A stretch of 15,770 bases of DNA from Deltaproteobacteria bacterium (GTDB lineage: Bacteria > Desulfobacterota > Syntrophia > Syntrophales > Smithellaceae): the NCBI GenBank assembly GCA_009668925.1, contig SBEK01000091.1:1-15770 (forward strand), in the 5' to 3' direction. Shown here piece after piece: positions 8,698 through 15,570 of the stretch. Below the pieces are notes generated by a model. The model did no database searches and was not told where the DNA came from. It saw nothing but the letters and a program-made list of their open reading frames with translations. Numbering within the stretch: position 1 is the stretch's first letter; the number at the start of each line of letters is the position of its first letter. Made by a program: the position numbers and the translations under genes.

Positions 8698-8788
8698 AAC
8701 CGCTTGGATCACTTGTAACAGACTGAGACGGGAATCAGTAAATACTGTCGAATACGGGTCTTCCTCAAGTTGCGGAAGACCTTTTTTT
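8698..8788 (+). ncRNA. Structured leader of the pantothenate operon, candidate pan-motif RNA
   Basis: Between the promoter candidate and the first gene lies a leader that folds. ACAG (8718-8721) pairs with CTGT (8745-8748), and directly inside it ACTGA (8722-8726) pairs with TCAGT (8735-8739). This leaves an 8-base loop GACGGGAA and a one-sided bulge AAATA. The pan RNA motif is described as a single hairpin whose conserved bases lie mainly in bulges. It occurs before pantothenate genes in Chloroflexi, Firmicutes and deltaproteobacteria, sometimes in tandem. Position and shape fit here, but I cannot confirm the conserved bases from memory. The following terminator suggests control by attenuation. 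Two short complementarities could compete with the terminator: CGCAAC (8695-8700) with GTTGCG (8769-8774), and ACTTG (8711-8715) with CAAGT (8766-8770). Confidence 0.4.
8757..8788 (+). terminator. Intrinsic terminator acting as attenuator before the DUF2520-panB operon
   Basis: GGTCTTCC (8757-8764) pairs perfectly over 8 bases with GGAAGACC (8774-8781) around a 9-base loop, followed directly by seven T (8782-8788). This is a textbook Rho-independent terminator for plus-strand RNA. It ends 17 bases before the ATG of the next plus-strand gene, and no plus-strand gene lies before it for over 8 kb, so it most likely regulates the operon rather than closing another one. Confidence 0.8.
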
Positions 8789-8805
8789 ATGCGCCGCGGA
8801 GCAAG

Positions 8806-9705
8806 ATGAAAAAGAAGAAATTGCTTACATTTTCCATTATCGGCGCCGGAATGGTGGGAACGGCTATCGGATTTCTGTTGAAAAAAGCCGGCCATGATAT
8901 TGCGGGGTTTGCCGATCTCTCCGCCGCCCATTTGAAGCGGGCCAAGGCTTACACGGGAGCAGCGGGTTTCCGGCACCCGGCCCAGGCCGTGGACCCGGCG
9001 GATTGCATTCTGATAACAACACCTGACGACCGCATCGCGGCGGTCTGCGATGAAATCATCGGTGCCGCTTCCGTCACAGGCAAAAAAGTATTTCATATGA
9101 GCGGCGCGGGAGGGATCGACCTTCTCGAATCTGCTCACCGCGCCGGCGCATCCGTCGCCAGCATTCATCCGCTGCAAAGCTTTTCTTCCATTGACGGCGC
9201 GATTCAGAGTATTCCCGGCAGCTACTTTGGTGTCACATCATCCCCCGGCGCCAAAATCATTTCCGCCGACATTGTCCGCGACCTGCGGGGAATCCCCATT
9301 CACATAACAGCCGCGCAAAAGCCTCTGTATCACGCCGCCGCCTGCATGGCATCGAACTATCTCGTTTCACTGCTGAGCGTCGTTGAGTCGATTTATTTAT
9401 CCATCGGTTTTTCTGAGAAGGATGCCCGTAAAGCATATCTGCCGCTGGTATACGGCAGTCTGAAAAACATCGAAAGACAAGGTTGCCCTGGTGCGTTAAC
9501 GGGACCCATCGCCCGAGGCGATTCGGGAACCGTTCAAAAGCATATCAAAGCCATAGCCTCCCATCTCCCGGAATTCTCTTCTTTATACGCCGACACGGGA
9601 AAAGTCGCAGTTACGCTTGCCCGTAAGAAGGGTACGCTGAATTCGACCCAGGCCCAAACATTCATGGAACTCTTGAAAGGAGCCAATAATGAGCGCGCAA
9701 AATAA
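8806..9705 (+). CDS. Rossmann/DUF2520 oxidoreductase, probable PanG-type ketopantoate reductase
   Basis: A 299-residue NAD(P)-dependent dehydrogenase-like protein. The N-terminal Rossmann fold begins [20 protein letters not shown], with the GxGxxG-type nucleotide loop. HPLQSF lies in the middle. The C-terminal DUF2520 half carries [16 protein letters not shown] and [17 protein letters not shown], both typical of that family. It overlaps panB by 17 bases, so a role in pantothenate synthesis is likely. From memory, PanG, a ketopantoate reductase of Francisella and Enterococcus, belongs to a similar oxidoreductase group; I have not verified that relation. The likely reaction is reduction of 2-ketopantoate to pantoate. 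The start is ATG at 8806, with GGAG four bases upstream; a TTG at 8770 is rejected because it sits inside the terminator loop. Fold and family are secure, the function less so. Confidence 0.8.
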   Translation: MKKKKLLTFSIIGAGMVGTAIGFLLKKAGHDIAGFADLSAAHLKRAKAYTGAAGFRHPAQAVDPADCILITTPDDRIAAVCDEIIGAASVTGKKVFHMSGAGGIDLLESAHRAGASVASIHPLQSFSSIDGAIQSIPGSYFGVTSSPGAKIISADIVRDLRGIPIHITAAQKPLYHAAACMASNYLVSLLSVVESIYLSIGFSEKDARKAYLPLVYGSLKNIERQGCPGALTGPIARGDSGTVQKHIKAIASHLPEFSSLYADTGKVAVTLARKKGTLNSTQAQTFMELLKGANNERAK

Positions 9706-10507
9706 AATCACCCGGAAAACTACCCTGGACATCAGGAAAATGAAAACCCAGGGCGAAAAGATAACCATGCTGACCGCCTATGATTACGGAATGGCCTCAA
9801 TTCTTGATGAGAGCGACATCGACATCATTCTCGTCGGCGACTCTCTGGGTAATGTCGTGCTGGGTTATGACTCGACCCTTCCCGTGACCATGGAAGATAT
9901 GGTTCGTCATACGCAGGCGGTCGCCCGCGGGGCGCACAAAGCAATGATTGTTGCGGATATGCCGTTTATGTCTTATCAGGTCTCTACGGAATTGGCGCTG
10001 ACCAATGCCGGCCGTTTATTAAAGGAAGCTGATGCTCAAGCCGTTAAACTCGAGGGCGGTCGGGAACACGCTGAAATAGTCCATAAAATGACGTATGCCG
10101 GGATTCCCGTGATGGCGCATCTGGGGCTGACGCCGCAATCCGTTCATCAGCTGGGCGGTTTTAAAGTTCAGGGTAAAAAGGAGGATGCGGCCGGGAAAAT
10201 GATGCAGGATGCTCTCATTCTGGAGGAGGCCGGTGCTTTCTCCCTGGTGCTGGAATGTGTACCTGAAAAACTGGCCGCTGAAATCACCGCTGCTCTTTCC
10301 ATACCCACCATCGGCATTGGCGCCGGCGCCAAGTGCGACGGACAGGTTTTGGTCTTAAACGATATGCTGGGATTATACGACAGGATGACGCCGAAATTCG
10401 TTAAGAAATATGTGAATTTAAACCAGGAAGTGAGAACTGCCGTTAAACATTATATTCAGGAAGTGAAGACGGGCGTTTTCCCCGACGCCGAACACAGTTT
10501 CAAATAA
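9689..10507 (+). CDS. panB: 3-methyl-2-oxobutanoate hydroxymethyltransferase
   Basis: Adds a hydroxymethyl group from methylenetetrahydrofolate to 2-oxoisovalerate to give ketopantoate, the first committed step to pantothenate and CoA. It has 272 residues, a normal PanB length. Metal- and substrate-binding blocks are present: [20 protein letters not shown] (from residue 48), IVADMPF with Asp90, [33 protein letters not shown] with the probable catalytic Glu189, and [21 protein letters not shown]. The ATG is preceded by GAAAGGAG inside the upstream gene and overlaps it by 17 bases. panC and panD do not follow: the operon ends two bases from the stop of the convergent gene. Confidence 0.97.
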   Translation: MSAQNKITRKTTLDIRKMKTQGEKITMLTAYDYGMASILDESDIDIILVGDSLGNVVLGYDSTLPVTMEDMVRHTQAVARGAHKAMIVADMPFMSYQVSTELALTNAGRLLKEADAQAVKLEGGREHAEIVHKMTYAGIPVMAHLGLTPQSVHQLGGFKVQGKKEDAAGKMMQDALILEEAGAFSLVLECVPEKLAAEITAALSIPTIGIGAGAKCDGQVLVLNDMLGLYDRMTPKFVKKYVNLNQEVRTAVKHYIQEVKTGVFPDAEHSFK

Positions 10508-10509
10508 CG

Positions 10510-11412
10510 TTACGGCTTGCCGGACTGCACAAACTGTTTCAGCATTTGCGTATACGTACTTACCAGAATGTCCGGATGGACGAAATAATCCGGCCGCAAT
10601 TGAAAATGAAGGTTGACCAGTTGCGCCGCGGCTTTTTCGACTCCAGTTCCCTGGTGAAGCGCCTGCTGCAATCTATCGATCATATCACCGGCGGCGCTTT
10701 TGCTCTTCCTGACATATTGCGCGGCTTCTTCTTCGGTGATGTATCCGTAATGATCTGCGCATAGTATTTCGGTGTCCAGCATCGCCAGCTTATCCAGACT
10801 CTTTTGGTAGGACGCCAAACTCGATCCGGCCGCGATAACATATTCGTCCCGATAAGGTATCGCCACGGCGTCGGACGGAAATAAAGCCCTTAATTGGGGG
10901 ACATAAGCCGATATCGAGCATGACGAGTGCCCCGGTGTTTCATGAATTTCAACTTGTCTGTTGCCCAAATCGATACAGCTGTCCTGCTTTAATATCTCTC
11001 CCTGAACATCATTGCGCCACTGCCAGTCCAGTGTCGCGAGGACATCCGTATTGCCCCGCACTCTGCGGCAGACTTTCAACATATATTCATGCATGACCGA
11101 AATCGCTTTGGGATTGGCCAGAACATTCCAGCCGCGGGAAGAGGCATGAATTGTCAGATGGGGCCAGTTTCGCTTTAAATAGGGGACGATGCCGACATGG
11201 TCGAAATGAGCATGTAAAATGATGACGTGTTCAATTTGTCTTTTGAAGATGCCCCAATCCGTCATCTGCCGGAAGATATCCGGCAGGATATAGCTCAATC
11301 CGGCACTGATCAAAACGGAGGATTTGCTTCCTTCCAGCAGATAAACACAGGATTCTTCCGTTCCCAAATACCAGAGGCCTTTCGCAATCCGGCCTGTTTT
11401 TCTATTTCTCAT
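10510..11412 (-). CDS. Metallo-beta-lactamase-fold hydrolase
   Basis: A 300-residue metallo-hydrolase of unknown substrate. The zinc-binding motif HAHFDH is complete at residues 67-72, with further likely ligands His162 (TPGHSSCS), Asp181 (PSDAV) and His221 (CADHYGY), so both metal sites look intact. Many MBL enzymes read LIDTG in the first strand pair; here it is LISAG. The C-terminal 80 or so residues are helical and may form a cap that sets specificity. Glyoxalase II-like, lactonase-like or thioesterase-like activity are all possible. The ATG at 11412 lies inside the end of the preceding parvulin gene (11-base overlap); a TTG at 11421 is an alternative. Neither has a clear ribosome-binding site, so translation is probably coupled to the upstream gene. 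Confidence 0.85.
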   Translation of the reverse strand: MRNRKTGRIAKGLWYLGTEESCVYLLEGSKSSVLISAGLSYILPDIFRQMTDWGIFKRQIEHVIILHAHFDHVGIVPYLKRNWPHLTIHASSRGWNVLANPKAISVMHEYMLKVCRRVRGNTDVLATLDWQWRNDVQGEILKQDSCIDLGNRQVEIHETPGHSSCSISAYVPQLRALFPSDAVAIPYRDEYVIAAGSSLASYQKSLDKLAMLDTEILCADHYGYITEEEAAQYVRKSKSAAGDMIDRLQQALHQGTGVEKAAAQLVNLHFQLRPDYFVHPDILVSTYTQMLKQFVQSGKP

Positions 11413-12478
11413 AATAGACAATGACCGCGTTCTTTTTCAATTTCGCCGTCATCTGGTTAAATATTTCCGATTGCTTTTGCTGTTCGAGGTAGAGGGATAT
11501 CTTGTCCTTTACCTCATCCAACGCCACAACTTTTCCCGGGGTGTGACCCATCACTTGAATGATGTGATGGCCGAATTCCGTTGTGACGACAGGTCCAATG
11601 GCGTTTGTTTCCTGTGAAAAGGCAGCATCTTCAAAGGGTTTTACTGTTTGGCCCTTTTTGATCTCGCCCAGATCGCCGCCATTTTCCTTACTGGGGCAGT
11701 CGGAATTGTTCCTGGCGATCTCGGCAAATTCCGCGCCTTCCACGAGTTTCTTACGCAGGTCGTCTATTTTCGCCTTCTTTTCAGCCTTCGTCTTTTCATC
11801 ATCTTTGGCGTCAATCGTTACCAGGATATGGCGCACGCGGACGGTTTCCTCGGTCGTAAATTTGTCTTTATTATCCGTATAAAACTTGTTGATTTCTTTT
11901 GCCGTGGGCTTGGCCTTTTTACCGGCTTCCATCTCCACCAGTTTTCTGATTCTGATCCCCAGTGCGATATCCTCCTTTGTGACTCCGTTCTCCTTAAGGA
12001 AATCATCAACTTTTTTATCCGGCGGCATGTTGGCTTTGATCTGATTGAGCGCAGCCTGCATATCTTTATCCGTTGCGACTAATTTCTTATTGTTCGCTTC
12101 ATTCGTCAGCAGGGTTCGCAAAACGAATTCTTCCATAATCTGCTTCTTCAGTCCTGCCTGAACTTCTTTCTTCTTGTCCGCCGGAATTTTATCCTTGTAA
12201 AGACTCATCTTTGCTTTGATTCTATTGGCAAGTTCATCTTTTTTGAGCGCACTTCCGTCGACGCTGACCGCAACGTCCTTGGGTTCCGCCGGCTTGGCAT
12301 CTAAGATCGCCGGCGTTACTGCTTTATCCAGGGCGAGAGGCGCCTGGGTCTGCTTTTCTTGTGCGGCTTGTTTTACCGGTTCTTTCGGGCCTTCCTCCTT
12401 CTTGCTGCAACCGAATGTTGCAGGCATCAGAATGACCAATAAGCCGATCAGGACATTTCTTACTAAACTTTTATTCAT
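11402..12478 (-). CDS. Parvulin-type peptidylprolyl isomerase, SurA/PrsA-like lipoprotein
   Basis: Probably a lipid-anchored periplasmic folding chaperone and prolyl isomerase. Residues 1-23 form a signal peptide (NVLIGLLVILMPATFG) ending at Cys24, so it is probably a lipoprotein, although the -3/-2 residues T and F fit the usual lipobox poorly. Ser follows Cys, compatible with outer-membrane sorting. A charged Lys/Ala/Pro linker runs to about residue 70. A SurA-like helical region covers about 70-205. One rotamase domain follows: VRVRHILV (213-220), FAEIARNNSDCPSKENGGDLG (251-271), PFEDAAF (281-287) and TEFGHHIIQVMG (300-311). The start has a strong GGAGG signal 6 bases away and a clear promoter upstream. 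It is first in a two-gene unit with the metallo-hydrolase. Confidence 0.9.
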   Translation of the reverse strand: MNKSLVRNVLIGLLVILMPATFGCSKKEEGPKEPVKQAAQEKQTQAPLALDKAVTPAILDAKPAEPKDVAVSVDGSALKKDELANRIKAKMSLYKDKIPADKKKEVQAGLKKQIMEEFVLRTLLTNEANNKKLVATDKDMQAALNQIKANMPPDKKVDDFLKENGVTKEDIALGIRIRKLVEMEAGKKAKPTAKEINKFYTDNKDKFTTEETVRVRHILVTIDAKDDEKTKAEKKAKIDDLRKKLVEGAEFAEIARNNSDCPSKENGGDLGEIKKGQTVKPFEDAAFSQETNAIGPVVTTEFGHHIIQVMGHTPGKVVALDEVKDKISLYLEQQKQSEIFNQMTAKLKKNAVIVYYEK

Positions 12479-12501
12479 GAATTTCCTCCGAAATTAATTA
12501 T

Positions 12502-12513
12502 CAATCGCGATTG
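12502..12513. repeat. 12-base perfect palindrome in the parvulin gene leader
   Basis: CAATCGCGATTG is its own reverse complement. It lies 10-21 bases downstream of the -10 element of the minus-strand promoter, near the start of the predicted transcript. That is a position typical of a repressor operator. No regulator can be named. Confidence 0.4.
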
Positions 12514-12523
12514 TTTTCTTTGA

Positions 12524-12552
12524 GCTATATGTGATATTTACCATCCCGTCAA
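12524..12552 (-). promoter_or_regulatory. Sigma-70-type promoter of the parvulin/metallo-hydrolase unit
   Basis: On the minus strand, TTGACG (12547-12552) is followed after exactly 17 bases by TATAGC (12524-12529). They match five of six and four of six consensus bases. Transcription would start near 12517, about 39 bases before the gene, leaving room for the GGAGG ribosome-binding site. The -35 element is the same as in the pantothenate promoter. Confidence 0.55.
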
Positions 12553-12587
12553 GTGAAGAAGAAAAGCCTTTCCAAGCCGGTCTGCAT

Positions 12588-13943
12588 TCATGTCCGCTGT
12601 CGGAGATGAGATAGAACGTTCATCGGATCTTCCAGATTCAGCGCGTTTCGCCAAGGCGGCTCCCCCGTAAATTCTTCGTCCAGCATTTGCCAAATCACGC
12701 GTAATGCGCTGGACTGTTCCACACGCGGATAATACTCTTTTGACAGATAATTAATCAGCTTTAATGTTTCGAAACCATCAAACCACGTATGAAACTGTCT
12801 TTCATAGGTCCTCATATCCTTTATGTTGCGGCGTATTTTCGGCCAGTCCGCTAAGAAACCCCGGCCAATTAAAAAGGCCTCCAGACCGGCATCGATCTCT
12901 TTCGCCAGGGCAAGAATTGCGCTTGCGGACCGGTCAAAGGAATTATTCATCAAAGCAAGCCAGTCTTTCAAAATGCAAAATATTCGCGGGTCATAGAGGG
13001 TATGTTCCGGCGCTTGCTTTGCCATCCTTTTGCCCACTGCGGCTCCCGTGCCGAACGGAACCCGCACCGAAATTCGTGCGGACGGATAAACGACCGTTTC
13101 TTTGATCTGACGGACAGGACCGTTTTTCGCCAGTTTGTTCAGAAAGTAGAAATCCTCTCCGGCCTCACGGCGATTCATGCCCCGGACAGCCAGGTAGGCG
13201 TCGGTTGTCGTAACTATTGTTGAACCGATCGAATGAAAGGCATACGGTGATCGGGCATACTGCAATCCCAACACCCAGTAGCGCAAAAAGATCTCATAAG
13301 AGCAGATGGCCTGCCTCGCAGCATCGTCGCCGGGCATTTGATGCGCATAGGCAATGACGCCCGTTTGCGTCCGCCGTGAAGAAAAAAAGCGCCGGACGGT
13401 TGATAAATAATCCGTTTGAACACGGGTATCCGCGTCCAAACTCAGAATAGCCCCTGGTTCGCTTGAGGCATTTTTCAACACCCGCAAAGCCATGTCCATG
13501 CCAATCTTACGCGCCATCCCTACGCCGCCCAAGGGTTGAGGAATTTCCAGACCGGGGGAAGATGCATCCACGTAAGCCAGCCTCAGTCGCCGGTCAGCGA
13601 TGCTCTCCAGCGCGTCAGACAAGCGGCCGGAAAGCCCGCAGCGGCTGATCGATCCTCTGCCAACCAGCGTTTCGAGTAAACCCAGCGTTGCAGCATTGTT
13701 TTCCTTATCGGCGGCCGGAGAGGCCGCCTTATTGTTGATCACCGACAGGACAAGCGTATTCGCCAGCATCGCATCGTCATTGGCCGCAAGAGAAGCCAGG
13801 GTGTCAAAGATCAGCTCTTTCTCTGCATAGGCCGGTATGACAACGACCTGGCCGATATTTTCAAGGTTCTCCGCCGCCAGTTTCCAGGGTGGCCCGGCCG
13901 CATATTTATTCAGATAGTCGGAAAGCAGGGAAGGTTTTTTCAT
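12588..13943 (-). CDS. Family-2-type glycosyltransferase, substrate unknown
   Basis: A 451-residue protein with GT-A, family-2-type features. VVVIPAYAE (residues 33-41) is the nucleotide-sugar strand, GVGMARKIGMDMAL (140-153) precedes the donor site, ILSLDADTRV (166-175) carries the DxD metal motif, HSIGST is at 237-242, and GEDFYFLNKL (262-271) supplies the ED catalytic-base motif. I see no membrane segment, so it is probably a soluble or peripheral enzyme. The C-terminal 150 residues match nothing I recognise. The donor and acceptor are unknown. Its ATG overlaps the miaA stop by four bases (ATGA), so it is translated together with miaA. No obvious envelope or polysaccharide cluster surrounds it. 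The family is clear, the function is not. Confidence 0.82.
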   Translation of the reverse strand: MKKPSLLSDYLNKYAAGPPWKLAAENLENIGQVVVIPAYAEKELIFDTLASLAANDDAMLANTLVLSVINNKAASPAADKENNAATLGLLETLVGRGSISRCGLSGRLSDALESIADRRLRLAYVDASSPGLEIPQPLGGVGMARKIGMDMALRVLKNASSEPGAILSLDADTRVQTDYLSTVRRFFSSRRTQTGVIAYAHQMPGDDAARQAICSYEIFLRYWVLGLQYARSPYAFHSIGSTIVTTTDAYLAVRGMNRREAGEDFYFLNKLAKNGPVRQIKETVVYPSARISVRVPFGTGAAVGKRMAKQAPEHTLYDPRIFCILKDWLALMNNSFDRSASAILALAKEIDAGLEAFLIGRGFLADWPKIRRNIKDMRTYERQFHTWFDGFETLKLINYLSKEYYPRVEQSSALRVIWQMLDEEFTGEPPWRNALNLEDPMNVLSHLRQRT

Positions 13944-14851
13944 GCCAGCATTTCTAAAACACGATCATGTAATTTGGAATAATCACCTCCCGGAATCCAT
14001 TCTATTGGTACACCCTTTCTTTCCATGCGCCGAAACCACGTCATTTGTCGTTTGGCAAATTGCCCGATAGCAATCTGAAGTTTCGACAGCATCTCCTCCC
14101 GGGTGATGACGTTTTGCAGATATCTTGAAATATAGCGATATTCCAGGCCGAAACTGTCCAATCGTTCCCAGGACAGACCCGACCCATGCAGCCGCGACAC
14201 CTCTTCGATCATTCCATTATTTACCCGTTGTCTGAGTCTTTTCGCGATTCTCAGCCTTAACGCGTCCCTCTCCCACTGAAGTCCGAACACCCCCGCGTGA
14301 ATCACGGGAACTCGTTTGCTTTGATCCGGCGGATCTTGTCTTGCCTTCTCGATTTCAATTTTTCTGATCATTCGGTCTTTGTCTTCGAGATCCGTCTTGT
14401 TGTGAAGATCAGGCTTCATGGAGAGAAGAATACGACGAATCTCCGTTGATGATTTTTCCTCAAGCTCTTTTCTCAGGCGCAAATCGGGTTTCACCGGCGG
14501 CAACACATAATCGGTCAAAACCGACTCCAGATAGAGTCCTGTGCCCCCAACCAGGACAGCCGGGGTTTGCCTTTCATTCAATTCAGCGAAGATGAGATGA
14601 AATCTTCTCTGAAACTCAAAAACGCTGAACTCTTCCCGCGGATCAATAACATCAATTAAATGATAAGGAAGGTTCTGACCGCCTCTGTGAAACTCGGACA
14701 AATCCTTGCCCGTGCCGATATCCATTCCCCGGTACACCTGCCGCGAATCTGCGGAAATAATTTCCCCGTGAAAATCCACGGCCAGACGTGCCGCCAGGGA
14801 TGTTTTCCCCGAAGCGGTTGGCCCCAGTATGACGATCAGATTTTTTTTCAT
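13940..14851 (-). CDS. miaA: tRNA dimethylallyltransferase
   Basis: Transfers the dimethylallyl group to A37 of tRNAs that read codons starting with U. The P-loop GPTASGKT lies at residues 10-17, followed by ISADSRQVYRGMDIGTGKD (32-50), YHLIDVIDPREEFSVFEFQ, VGGTGLYLESVL and the late conserved GLEYRYISRYL and RQMTWFRR. From ATG 14851 the protein is 303 residues, normal for MiaA. The frame stays open upstream to a GTG at 14968, which would add 39 residues without parallel in the family, so I prefer 14851. This ATG lacks a ribosome-binding sequence. A perfect TATAAT (minus strand, 14867-14872) stands 16 bases before it but has no good -35. The stop overlaps the glycosyltransferase start. Confidence 0.95.
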   Translation of the reverse strand: MKKNLIVILGPTASGKTSLAARLAVDFHGEIISADSRQVYRGMDIGTGKDLSEFHRGGQNLPYHLIDVIDPREEFSVFEFQRRFHLIFAELNERQTPAVLVGGTGLYLESVLTDYVLPPVKPDLRLRKELEEKSSTEIRRILLSMKPDLHNKTDLEDKDRMIRKIEIEKARQDPPDQSKRVPVIHAGVFGLQWERDALRLRIAKRLRQRVNNGMIEEVSRLHGSGLSWERLDSFGLEYRYISRYLQNVITREEMLSKLQIAIGQFAKRQMTWFRRMERKGVPIEWIPGGDYSKLHDRVLEMLA

Positions 14852-15091
14852 AGCGGATAGCAGCGAATTATATCGGTCGTGTATTTTTAGCTTCGGCCCC
14901 GAATCCACACGGACTGTCGGTGTTAGCCATTCTCTCCGTTCAATATTTCGAGAATTGGGTTCCGGCACATCACGGCAAGGATGCTTTGTCGATTGTCCAG
15001 AGCAAGGCCCTTCCGATTATTTATCTTTGTGCTTAAGAAATATTACTAAAGATTATGGGTTCCCTGATCACGGTCTCACGTCGACCCATTC

Positions 15092-15120
15092 AAAAAAAAT
15101 GCCCCGTAAAACGGGGCATT
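15092..15120 (-). terminator. Intrinsic terminator of the cold-shock gene
   Basis: AATGCCCCGT (15098-15107) pairs over 10 bases with ACGGGGCATT (15111-15120) around an AAA loop. On the minus strand it ends in a run of eight U (15092-15099), 28 bases after the cold-shock stop codon. In the plus direction only four T follow, so the minus strand is favoured. Confidence 0.88.
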
Positions 15121-15147
15121 TTGCTTAAGATTCATTGCTTGGAATGA

Positions 15148-15348
15148 TTATAGTGGCTGCACGTTTGCAGCGCTGGGGCCCTTGTTACCCTGTTCAATAT
15201 CGAAACGGATTCTCTGACCCTCATAAAGAGTTTTGAAACCTGTTCCCGAAATTGCACTATAATGAACGAAAACGTCTCCTCCCTCATCATTTTCAATAAA
15301 CCCAAACCCCTTCTTCTCGTTAAACCACTTCACTTTTCCTTCTGCCAA
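15148..15348 (-). CDS. Cold-shock domain protein (CspA family), TTG start
   Basis: A single cold-shock domain that binds single-stranded RNA and DNA; such proteins melt mRNA structure and can act as antiterminators. The sequence runs [18 protein letters not shown] with RNP1 KGFGFI (residues 13-18) and RNP2 VFVHY (26-30), and ends AANVQPL. The frame opens earlier, to 15393, but family members begin with MA-G-VKWF. A TTG at 15348 gives exactly that opening and a normal length of 66 residues; GGGGGA lies about 9 bases before it. It is a single-gene unit with its own terminator. A terminator-like hairpin lies 58 bases upstream in the leader. Confidence 0.93.
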   Translation of the reverse strand: MAEGKVKWFNEKKGFGFIENDEGGDVFVHYSAISGTGFKTLYEGQRIRFDIEQGNKGPSAANVQPL

Positions 15349-15405
15349 TTCTAAAAGTCCCCCTTTCAAAAATTTGTTTCCTCCGGTTATCAACCCTCAG
15401 AAACT

Positions 15406-15447
15406 AAAAAACCGCACGAACTCTCTGTATGAGAATTCTCTGCGGTT
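15406..15447 (-). terminator. Terminator-like hairpin in the cold-shock leader
   Basis: On the minus strand AACCGCA pairs with TGCGGTT (7 bases). After a small internal loop, GAATTCTC pairs with GAGAGTTC (8 bases including one G-U pair) around a 5-base loop ATACA. Six U close the structure. The G-U pair would be an A-C mismatch on the other strand, so the fold belongs to minus-strand RNA. It may end the transcript of the upstream alpha/beta hydrolase (stop 124 bases away) or attenuate the cold-shock gene. A possible -10 TATACA lies just upstream, at 15458-15463. Confidence 0.65.
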
Positions 15448-15570
15448 AATTTCTTACTGTATAGAACAATCTCAGCACTACTTATTTCCTAACAAAAACC
15501 ATCTATCTCTTCTGCCGTGAGCCCTTAACCTGCTCATTTGATTCCGACCTTAACACCATTTTTATTAAAA

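Noticed and set aside
8698..8788. Other RNA classes for the pantothenate leader (c-di-GMP-I riboswitch, small SRP RNA)
   Set aside because: GACGCA resembles part of a GEMM element, but it lies in the -35 region and the rest of that consensus is missing; the SRP tetraloop motif is also absent.
8614..9177. Long minus-strand open frame (187 codons) upstream of gph
   Set aside because: It runs antisense through the DUF2520 gene and the terminator, has no recognisable domain and a low-complexity Cys/Arg-rich composition.
10494..10537. Inverted repeat ACAGTTT/AAACTGT across the panB and metallo-hydrolase stop codons, possible bidirectional terminator
   Set aside because: The stem is only 7 base pairs with a 30-base loop and no proper U run.
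12541..12587. Possible terminator after the glycosyltransferase (GCTTGG...AAGGC followed by T-rich bases)
   Set aside because: The best stem is about four base pairs including a wobble pair.
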